Made by a program: the position numbers and the translations under genes. A model generated the notes under the pieces. The model was not told where the DNA came from. It saw nothing but the letters and a program-made list of their open reading frames with translations, and did not search any database. Of a stretch of DNA of 29,346 bases, positions 14,798 through 22,900 are shown one piece after another. Origin of the DNA: JAKLKS01 sp964370855 (GTDB taxonomy: Bacteria > Planctomycetota > JAJSAM01 > JAKLKS01); NCBI GenBank assembly GCA_964370855.1, contig CAYJMF010000059.1, forward strand, positions 1 through 29,346. Direction: 5' to 3'. How positions within the stretch are numbered: the stretch's first letter is position 1; every line of letters begins with the position of its first letter.

Positions 14798-15667
14798 ATG
14801 CGAGTCGCGATGAGGTGGCGGGACATCGCCGGGGGCCTGATCGCCTGCGGGATCCTGGGGGCGGGCGCCTTCGCCCAGCAGGGGCAGGGAAACCGGTATA
14901 CCCAGTTCAGGTACCCCGCGTGGAACCCCCACAACGCGGAGTGCATCTGGGGGGAGGCGCACGTATTCGGACCGATGCAGTCGGACCAGGACAGCTACCA
15001 CGGGAACTGCATCCCCGAGGGCCCGAACGGCGACGACGCGGAGGCCAACGTGACAGTCCGGGGCGAGCAGATCGAGGCCTACGGCTGGGCAGAGGACTAC
15101 TGCTGGGGCAACTCCACGAGCCCGACTGCCGCGAAGTCCCTCGCGGCCAACGACACGAACTTCACCATCACCCTGATCACGAAGCCGTTGTGGTGTGCCT
15201 CGCTGATGCGGGTCGATATGAAGCCCATGTTCACGGCGCGGGCCGAGGTGGACTCGCCGGGCAACGCCATGGCGAGCGGGATGATGGAGTCCAACTGCCC
15301 CGTCATCAACCAGGTCAAGGCGCGGATCGACGGAACCGTGTCCTCGACCGGGGGGACGCAGAACAGCACCTGGGGCCTGACCGCGTTCGGCGTCGGGGGC
15401 GCGATCACGACGTCCGGTTCCGTGGGAGGGGGCGCCGTCGAGAAGACGTTCACCGTCTACAACGGTGATCAGAAGGAGACGAGCCAGGCGACCGTCAATG
15501 TCCTCTGCTCGGTGGACGTCAGCGTGACCGCCAACAACGAGGGGGACGAGTGGGACGAGGCCCTGGTCGACGCGTGGGTGTGGAACTCGAAGCCGGGCGT
15601 GGACTTCCACGCCAACTGCCCGACGACCTGCACCGGCTACGTCTACTGGGAGTACTTCTGGTACTAG
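14798..15667 (+). CDS. Secreted eight-cysteine protein, paralog B
   Basis: The 289-residue protein starts at ATG 14798 behind AGGGAGGGG, 55 bases after paralog A. The signal peptide is residues 1-26 (GGLIACGILGAGAFA, then QQ). The mature sequence follows paralog A closely: the first 36 residues after the signal and the last 23 residues are identical, and all eight cysteines are kept. The main differences are a variable acidic patch (SDQDSYHGNCIPEGPNGDD versus ADNDIDPGNCVEATER) and a segment around EDYCWGN. The DNA at 14873-14962 matches 13957-14046 nearly base for base. This is a tandem duplication, either recent or maintained by gene conversion. Function is unknown. Confidence 0.8.
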   Translation: MRVAMRWRDIAGGLIACGILGAGAFAQQGQGNRYTQFRYPAWNPHNAECIWGEAHVFGPMQSDQDSYHGNCIPEGPNGDDAEANVTVRGEQIEAYGWAEDYCWGNSTSPTAAKSLAANDTNFTITLITKPLWCASLMRVDMKPMFTARAEVDSPGNAMASGMMESNCPVINQVKARIDGTVSSTGGTQNSTWGLTAFGVGGAITTSGSVGGGAVEKTFTVYNGDQKETSQATVNVLCSVDVSVTANNEGDEWDEALVDAWVWNSKPGVDFHANCPTTCTGYVYWEYFWY

Positions 15668-15701
15668 GGCGGCTCGGGGCCTGGGAACGGGGAGGAGCGT
15701 G

Positions 15702-17594
15702 ATGTCCGATAGCAACGACGAGAGGCGCCGGTTCCGCCGCGCCCGGGCGGGCCTTGTCCTGGCCGCGGCCGTGGCGGTCGTTGGGTACCTCACGTTCAGG
15801 AACCGTGAGGTGCCGCGACTCTCCCCTGAGACGCAGAAGCTGGCGGGAAGGGACGTCGTCGTGCAACGGGTCCCCGTCGCCTCACGGACGAGGGGCGACG
15901 GGGCCGTCGAGGTCCACGTGGAGGTCGGGTCCGGGGAGGGCGGTTCGTTCGCCTTCCTCCCGGACACCCGGCTCACCAGCGTGGGAGGCGTGCCTCCGGG
16001 CGGCGACAGGGATCCGCACCGGATCCAGGCGACGACGGGCGACGCGGGGGCGACCCTGACCCTGCCCGCCCCGGGATTCTGGAGGATCCACGCGTCGCGC
16101 GAGGGCTACCAGCCGGCGAGCCAGATGTTCGAGTTCGCGGAGGGGGGGGCCCTTTACGAGGTCCGGATCCTCCTCAGCCCGCTCTCCACGATCGAAGGGG
16201 TCGTCCGGACTCCCCGGGGCGAGACGGTCGAAGGGGCCGTCGTGCGGGTCCGGCCCCTGCGAGGGGAGGGAGCGCGGGAGCAGGGCTCCGTCGGGTCCGT
16301 ACCCGGGACCGTGGCCCGCCACACCACGACGGACCGCGGCGGGCGGTTCCGCCTCTACCCCATCACCCCGGGCGCGTTCGTGGAACTGGCCGTCGATTCG
16401 GATCGAGGGCTCACCACCACCAGCGTCGCGCCGCTCGGGGCCGGAGAGGTTCGCCGCGTGGATCTGACCCTTGACGCCCGGGCCGACATCGTCGGTTCGA
16501 TCCAGTCCGACGCCCGTCTCGGACCAGCCCGGATCGAGTGCTGGCGCCACATGACGAGCGCCTTCCAGCTCGACCTCGAGAAGAGGGCCACGGAGGCCGA
16601 GGACGGTCGATTCCGGATCTCCAATGTCCGGCCGGGCCCCAAGACTCTCCTGGCGATCCACCAGTTCGGGAACCAGGTCGAACTGGGTTTCAAGGAGGTC
16701 GCGGCGCAGGAGGGGCAGGAGACCGACACGGGGGTCTTCAGCCTCGGGGGTGGGGCCGTCACGATCGTGGCGCTCGTGGAGGGGGGAGGCCCCGTCCAGC
16801 GCCGACTCAAGGTGATCGCCCGGGGCGTACGCGCCCAGCCACCCTACGCATTGTATCCCTTCACCCTGTTCATCCCGTCGGAAACGGAGATCAGCATTCG
16901 CGGCCTGACCGCGGACCGGATCGTGGGAGAGGTCATCGTATGCTCCGGCGAAGACGACGACTCCGCCGATCCCGCATTCGAGGTGGGCCAGATCGACGAG
17001 GTGTTGGTGTCCGGTTCGCGGATCGTCGTCACGGTGCCCCGGATGCGCACGGATGCTACGGGGGTCGTCGTCGCCACCCTGAAGCCGCCACCCGGCGTGC
17101 CCGTCGAGGAGATGCAGGGACAGGTGTTCGTGGTCCTGGACGGTCGCCTCGCGTTCGGATCCCTGGGGGACAACCGTGGCGTTGAGATGTTCACCCTCGG
17201 GAGGCATGTTCCCGGCAGCTACTCGCTTCACGCGGTGGCCAACGGTTGGACCGCCTCCGAGGGCCCCTTCAATCTGGAGGGCGGGGAGGTCCGCAGAGTG
17301 GATGTTGGGGGATGGGTCCCCGGCGCGGAGGTGAGCGGCGAGTGCGTAGACGAGAGTGGGCAGGCCCTCGCCGGCGCCGAGGTCCTGATCGAGCAGTACG
17401 CGGAGGGCCCGGGAGGCTTCTCGCAGGTTGTCCTGGATACGCGGACCGACGCGAAGGGGAACTTCTGCTTCCCCTCGCTGCCCCCTCTGAAGGGACTCCA
17501 CGTGCGCTTGTCGACGACATCCGGACATACGACACCCCTGGCCGTGGATCCAGCGGCGGGCAAGCGTGGGATCAGGCTCCGGGGGCGGCCGTGA
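15702..17594 (+). CDS. Membrane-anchored protein with carboxypeptidase-regulatory-like (Ig-like) repeats
   Basis: The 630-residue protein has a short basic N-terminus (NDERRRFRRAR) and one hydrophobic helix (about 17-34), so it is probably an inner-membrane signal anchor with a large extracytoplasmic part. The rest is beta-rich modules with CarboxypepD_reg-like signatures, for example STIEGVVRTPRGETVEGAVVRVRP near 165, TTTDRGGRFRLYPITPGAFVELAVD, and EVSGECVDESGQALAGAEVLIE near 545 with DAKGNFCFPSLPP. Such modules usually bind or present proteins or sugars at the cell surface. ATG 15702 is preferred over GTG 15699 because GGAGGAG ends at 15697. It ends in a GTGA overlap with the next gene. A protein of the same plan lies at 27139-28374 after the third secreted protein. 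Confidence 0.75.
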   Translation: MSDSNDERRRFRRARAGLVLAAAVAVVGYLTFRNREVPRLSPETQKLAGRDVVVQRVPVASRTRGDGAVEVHVEVGSGEGGSFAFLPDTRLTSVGGVPPGGDRDPHRIQATTGDAGATLTLPAPGFWRIHASREGYQPASQMFEFAEGGALYEVRILLSPLSTIEGVVRTPRGETVEGAVVRVRPLRGEGAREQGSVGSVPGTVARHTTTDRGGRFRLYPITPGAFVELAVDSDRGLTTTSVAPLGAGEVRRVDLTLDARADIVGSIQSDARLGPARIECWRHMTSAFQLDLEKRATEAEDGRFRISNVRPGPKTLLAIHQFGNQVELGFKEVAAQEGQETDTGVFSLGGGAVTIVALVEGGGPVQRRLKVIARGVRAQPPYALYPFTLFIPSETEISIRGLTADRIVGEVIVCSGEDDDSADPAFEVGQIDEVLVSGSRIVVTVPRMRTDATGVVVATLKPPPGVPVEEMQGQVFVVLDGRLAFGSLGDNRGVEMFTLGRHVPGSYSLHAVANGWTASEGPFNLEGGEVRRVDVGGWVPGAEVSGECVDESGQALAGAEVLIEQYAEGPGGFSQVVLDTRTDAKGNFCFPSLPPLKGLHVRLSTTSGHTTPLAVDPAAGKRGIRLRGRP

Positions 17595-18568
17595 ATGCGA
17601 CTCCTCCGGCAAGGCGCCTCCTCCGCTCCGTCCTCGTCGTGCTAGCCGCCCTCGCGCCAGCAGGATGCCACTCGACGCAGGCGACCCCGCTCGAGGATGT
17701 CCTCTGCTGGGGCAGGCTCGAGGCCGAATTCGAGTCCGGGCAACCCGGACGGAGGGTCTACTCGCTGTCGAAGCGGAGCGCCGCCCGCATCGACCTGCCG
17801 GACGTGGGAGTCGCGGGCTGCGCCTCCTGCGTAAGGGCGCAGTGGCTGTTCGGGTCGGAGCCGTCCACGGAGGGTAGGATCGTGGACGGGAGCGCTCCCG
17901 TAGCACTCGAGATTCGCTACTCCGGTGAGTTGCGGGTCGGCTCGTTCCAGTACCAGCTGACGCTCCAGCGCGGGGGCCGGGTGCTCCGCCGCGTCCCTCT
18001 CGATGTCCAGGTGGAAGGCCTCCTGGGGACCTCGTCCCACGAAGTCGTGCGGTCGACAGTTTCCGGCTCGCACTTCCCGGTCCGGTTCTCCCTCGGAGTC
18101 GCGAGCTCGGAGTTGGCTCTCCTCGGTGTGGCGTCCGGGGGCTCCGGAAGCGGTCCGCTCCTGACGACGACGGAGCGGGACGCGACCGGCAAGACGGAGG
18201 TCTGGGTCTCTCCCGTCGAGCCCTGGGGGATCCTCGCCCTGGGAAGCCTCCGGATGGGAGAGCGAGTCGGGGTCTCCCCCCCGCCGGTGCGCGTGCGCGT
18301 GAACGGCCTTCCCCTGCTGGACATCGTCGTCTCGAAGGCGCGGGACTCGGCTCCGGTCTCGGTCCAGTTCTCGTCGCGGAGCATGCGAGAGGCGTGGATC
18401 GAAGCGCGGTGGGACTCGCCGGGGGGCGAGGTTAAGCGCCGGGTGTTCCTCTCGGCCCTGGGTTGCGCCGTCGTCCCGCTGGACGGGGCGCTCTGCTGCG
18501 CCGGGTCCTCGCTCCGGGTCCGGTGCGACCCGAGGGCATTCGATCGCGTGCTGCCGCTCGGCCCCTAG
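17591..18568 (+). CDS. DUF1573-like exported protein (possible lipoprotein)
   Basis: The 325-residue protein starts at GTG 17591, overlapping the previous stop as GTGA. The N-terminus RRLLRSVLVVLAALAPAGC is a signal sequence with Cys at 22. It could be a lipoprotein, although Pro at -3 of the lipobox is unusual. PLEDVLCWGRLEAEFESGQPGRRVYSLSKRSAARIDLPDVGVAGCASC resembles the start of DUF1573 Ig-like domains (strand, loop, strand and a Cys-rich turn), followed by EIRYSGELRVGSFQYQLTLQRGG. A second beta domain follows to residue 325. DUF1573 proteins are common in Planctomycetota and Bacteroidota and often lie beside redox or thiol proteins, as here. The assignment is tentative. Confidence 0.6.
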   Translation: MNATPPARRLLRSVLVVLAALAPAGCHSTQATPLEDVLCWGRLEAEFESGQPGRRVYSLSKRSAARIDLPDVGVAGCASCVRAQWLFGSEPSTEGRIVDGSAPVALEIRYSGELRVGSFQYQLTLQRGGRVLRRVPLDVQVEGLLGTSSHEVVRSTVSGSHFPVRFSLGVASSELALLGVASGGSGSGPLLTTTERDATGKTEVWVSPVEPWGILALGSLRMGERVGVSPPPVRVRVNGLPLLDIVVSKARDSAPVSVQFSSRSMREAWIEARWDSPGGEVKRRVFLSALGCAVVPLDGALCCAGSSLRVRCDPRAFDRVLPLGP

Positions 18569-18583
18569 GAGCAGCGGAGCGCG

Positions 18584-19891
18584 ATGACTTCCCGCGGCAG
18601 CCGACGGGTGACCTTCCTGGCGCTCGCAGCGGCGGGTCTTCCCCTCCTGGCCGCTGTCTCCCTCCTCGCACTGCGTCGAACGGACTTGCCTCCTCCTTGG
18701 GAGCCATGGCTCGCGGTGATCGGCGGACAGCACGGGAGGCTGGAGCCCTGCGGTTGCACCCGTCCCCAGGAAGGAGGGGTGCTTCGCCTGGGTGACCTCC
18801 TCGATGGACTGGAGCGTGAGGTCGGGAGGGTCGATGTGCTCCAGGTGGGATCACCCCTGGGAGACGAGGTCGGCGAGCTCCGGCGCCTCAAGGACGGGGC
18901 GTTCCGGAATGCCCTCACGGTGATGGGGGGGAGCAGCGCGGCGCCCGCGGAGTGGACCGGAGGGACCTGGCTGGTTTCGGCGCCCCCGGCTTCCTCCGGG
19001 GTGGATCCGGAGCGGGCAGGCCGCCAGGCGCCGGTCGGCGTCCTCAGCTTCGGCGGAGAGTCCTCCGGGAGTGCCGGGATCCCACCCCCCGGCCTGCCGG
19101 TCCTCCGGGTGAGATTCGCGGCCGCGGGGGGCATCGAGCCCGCCTCCGGCTGGGTCCTTCCCGGGGAGTCGCGATCCGTCTGCGTTCCGGATCGAGGCAT
19201 GGGTCTGCTCCTCGTAGGCGGGGCGAAGGGACTCCCCGACGCGTTCGGCTACCGGGTCGTGCATCTGGACTCGTCGATCCTTCCGGGAGTCTCGTCGAGG
19301 CGGGGAGCCCTCGAGGGAGTTCTCGACGCCTACCTACGGGGGCTGGAGACGGGAGGCGCGCTCGCGGAGGTGCCGAGGATCGCGGAGGCGGACCCGGAGG
19401 GGGGCTTTGCCGGGAGCGCGGCATGCGCAGGGTGCCATGCTGACCAGCACCGATCTTGGGAAGCTACGGGCCATGCGCGCAGCATGAGGGACCTGACCAG
19501 TCGAGGACACGGCCTGGATCCGGAGTGCGTGGTCTGCCACACCGTGGGGTGGGAGCGCATGGAGGACGGGACCTGGATGGGGAGCACTCAGGGATGGGGG
19601 GGCGGGCATGCCTCCCCGGGGCTCGACGCTGTCGGATGCGAGGCGTGCCACGGTAGGGGCGAATGGCATGTCCGGAGCGGAGGAACGGGGCGGCACCCCA
19701 GGGACGATGCGCGATGGCGATCTCCCCCCCTTGGAACCTGCCTGCGCTGCCACGACGCGGAGAACAGCCCGGGGTTCCAGGAGCGCATCGCGGCAATTCC
19801 GCTCGCGCATCACGCCCACTGGGTCAACAGCCGAGGGCCAGGCTCCACGACCGTGAGTCAAGATGGCTCCAGATCGATACATGGGCGATAG
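18584..19891 (+). CDS. Tetraheme cytochrome c554-like protein with an LEPCGC-type N-terminal domain
   Basis: The 435-residue protein starts at ATG 18584, 15 bases after the previous stop. Residues ~9-30 are a hydrophobic signal anchor. Residues ~43-250 contain GGQHGRLEPCGCTRPQEGGVLRLGDLLDGL, the opening of the metallophosphatase/UshA-like domain that commonly precedes multiheme cytochromes in this group, but the metal-ligand motifs are not evident. The C-terminal third has four c-type heme sites: CAGCH (281), CVVCH (315), CEACH (352) and CLRCH (386). Extra histidines such as HADQHRSW, HARSM and HHAHW are possible distal ligands. This fits a periplasmic cytochrome c554-type electron carrier. 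Cytochrome maturation genes are not in view. The final ~30 residues overlap an upstream extension of the next gene. Confidence 0.8.
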   Translation: MTSRGSRRVTFLALAAAGLPLLAAVSLLALRRTDLPPPWEPWLAVIGGQHGRLEPCGCTRPQEGGVLRLGDLLDGLEREVGRVDVLQVGSPLGDEVGELRRLKDGAFRNALTVMGGSSAAPAEWTGGTWLVSAPPASSGVDPERAGRQAPVGVLSFGGESSGSAGIPPPGLPVLRVRFAAAGGIEPASGWVLPGESRSVCVPDRGMGLLLVGGAKGLPDAFGYRVVHLDSSILPGVSSRRGALEGVLDAYLRGLETGGALAEVPRIAEADPEGGFAGSAACAGCHADQHRSWEATGHARSMRDLTSRGHGLDPECVVCHTVGWERMEDGTWMGSTQGWGGGHASPGLDAVGCEACHGRGEWHVRSGGTGRHPRDDARWRSPPLGTCLRCHDAENSPGFQERIAAIPLAHHAHWVNSRGPGSTTVSQDGSRSIHGR

Positions 19892-19997
19892 TAGGGAGGC
19901 CGGGTGGTCAGGCGTGGGCTTTGCTCAACTTGTCGCCCGAATGGAGTATGCTGATCGCCAGGCAGTCAACGTCGACTCGCTCGCCGACGAGGGCGGG

Positions 19998-22900
19998 ATG
20001 GAGACGCCTCTGACGCCTGTGCCCCGGGAGTGGGAACCGGCCCTGCGGTTTGCCGATGCGTTCCCCTTGACCCCGGCGAACGGCGAGGGGTTGGGAGGTC
20101 TGGTGGGATTGGGTCCCGGGAGGCAGGTCGGCAGGTTCGTCCTTGAACGCCCCCTCGGGCCTGAGGCACGCCACGGTGCCTGGCTGGCGCGGGACAGCGA
20201 GCGGGGTGACCACTGCGTCGTGAAGATCCACGGAGTGGGCCCGGGAGGAGCCTGGCAGTGGGAGCTCGTCCGGGCGGAGGCCAAGGCCCTGCAGCGGACC
20301 TCCCACCCGAACCTCGTCGGCTTCCGTGCGACCGTGTTCGACCGCGCGACGGGAATCGCAGCAGTGGTCACCGACTGGGTCCCCGGGATTGACCTGGCGA
20401 ACTTCGTTGCCCGAGGCTCCGTCCTGGTCGAAGACGCGCTGGGTATCCTGCGCGGTTGCGCGCGCGGCCTTCAAGCGCTGCATGCCGCGGGTGTCGTCCA
20501 CGGGGACCTCCACCCCGGGAACGTGGTCGTCACGGGAGATGCAGACTCCCGTTCCGCGACGCTCATCGACCTCGGGATGGCGGCGATTGCCGGATCGCGC
20601 CGGTCCGTGCCCGGGGGAGTCCTCGGCTTCCTCGCCCCGGAGAGCGTACTCGGACAGCCGCCGACGCCAGCCTCGGACCAGTACTCCCTCGGCTGCATCG
20701 TCCACTTCCTCATCACGGGCGAGCCCCCGGTACCGGCCCGGGAGACCCTGGATGCGCTCGCCCGGGGGGAGGACCCGTTCGCCGAGGCGGGGCGTCGAGC
20801 CCGTGACGCGGTGCCGGCCCCGTTCCGAGAAGTCTGCAACCGGCTCCTCGCGCGCAGCCCCGTCGGTCGATACGCCAGCGTCGCCGACACGCTGGCAACG
20901 CTTCAGGTCGGAGAGGGGATCTCCGCGGAGTCCGAGGTACCGGACGCCCCGCGCGCGGTGCCCGGAGAGCCGATGTTCGTGGGAAGGGTCGCGGAACGCC
21001 GGCGCCTCCTGCGCGCTGCGCTCGGCGCGCTTCGCGGCCATCAACCCTGCGTGGCGCTCCTCCGCGGTCCCCGGGGCTGCGGCCGGACCCGGATCCTCGA
21101 GCAGGTCCGCCGGGTAGCGGAACTCCGTGGCTTCTCAGTGATCTTCGTCCGTCCCGGGAGCGAGACCCACCGCCCTCTGGACCCCCTGATTGACGCACTC
21201 CGCCGCGCCGCACATGGTCTCCCGGAGGCGTTGGTCGCGGAAGCCGAACTCGTGGGCGCGTCCGTGGGGGCCGGTACGGGGGGCTCACTGGACTGGAGTG
21301 ACGCCTCCGGGCGCCTCTTGGAGGCTCTCCGGGTCGCCAGTTCCGCCCCGGTGGCGCCTCTCATCGTCTTCGATGATGCCGGCATGCTCGACGAGTGGTC
21401 GCGATCGGTCCTGACACATCTCGTGGCGTCGAAGGCACCCGCCGCGCCTGTCATTCTCGCGGCGATGGCCGACTCCAGCCCGGGGGAGGGAGGCGAGGCG
21501 GCGCGGGCGCTTCGGCATCGCCTGCTGCGCTCCCCCCATGCGTTCGAGATGCTCCTCGGCGATCTCGGCGGGCCCGCCGCTGCGGATTTCGTGAAGGGAC
21601 TCCTGGGGTCCATGGAGGGGTCACGGGAGATCTCTGCACGGATCCGCGAGGCGACAGGGGGTATCCCCGGCGAGATGCTCGAGGTCATCCGCGGGCTCCT
21701 TTTCTCGCATCGCGTACGCGCCGGAGCCGCCGGCTGGTCGCTCGTCCGAGCGGAGGAGCCCCTTCCGCTCGGGGAGCGGCTGCGGGACGCCATCCGGGAA
21801 CGCCTGGACGCACTCCGGCCCTCGCAGCGCTCCGCGATTCAGGGGCTCGGGGCATTCGGCGGACGAGCCCTCCCCGAAGACTGGGAGGAGATTCGTCTGG
21901 TCTCGGGCCTGGACGACGCTGGCGAGGGGGCGCTCTTTCACGCGGGCCTGCTCCAACGGGATGTCGAGACCGGGCATGTCCGGTCCACCTCCGATGAGGT
22001 GATGGCCGCGGCGGTGGCAAGAACCACTCCCGCGGACGCCTCCTCCTGGGGACTGCGCTTCGCGGAACGCGAGACGGTCCGTGGCCGCGGTTCCTCCCCG
22101 GCGGCCGTACGCGCCCTCCTCGGCGCCGGGATGGTTCGAGAAGCGGTCTCGCGAGGGGCCGCGGCTGTGCGCGAGATTCTCCGAGCCGGGAGGACCGAGG
22201 AGGCCATCCGTCTCGCCGAGAGACTCCTCGCGTCCGGCCGCGGCTCCGCGGACCCGGGGCCGATGTCCGCCCTCGCGGACGAGGCCGCGGCGGCGCTCCT
22301 TCTGGACCGGCGACCTCGAGACGCGCTCGCCATCCTGCGTCGCGCGGGAGGAGACGCCCCTACCGCCGACGCCAGGCGCTCCCTCCTCGTCCGGGAGGCC
22401 GAGGCGGCCGCGGCCGCGGGCGAGGATCCCGCGGGGCCACTCGCCCGGCTCACGGAACTCGATGCGGGACCGGACGAGGAGGCCCGGGCCGCGCTCGCGC
22501 GGGCCCGGTTCCTCGCGGGGGCCGGCCGTGGCTCCGAGGCGGGAGAAGCCCTCGCGGCCGTGGACCGTCTCCCCGGCGTATCCGTGCCGATCCGGATCCG
22601 GGTGCTGAACGGCATCGCCAACATCGCCATCGGGTTCGGCGAACTCGACCGGGCCTCCGGTGCGTTCGAGGCTGCGCTTGTCCTGGCGGACCGCGCCGGC
22701 GAGACCGCGGCTCGATTCGCACTGCTCCTGAACCTCTCGCGGCTGGACGTCCGACGGCGGAGGGCTCGGCACTCGCTGCGGCGTGCCGGGCAAGCCCTCG
22801 GCCTTCTGGGGCCGGCCCTCTCGCTCTCGGACGAGGCCGCGCTCCTCCTCGTCCGGGCGTCCGCATTCGAGGCCCTGGGCCGGTGGAGGTCCGCACGGGA

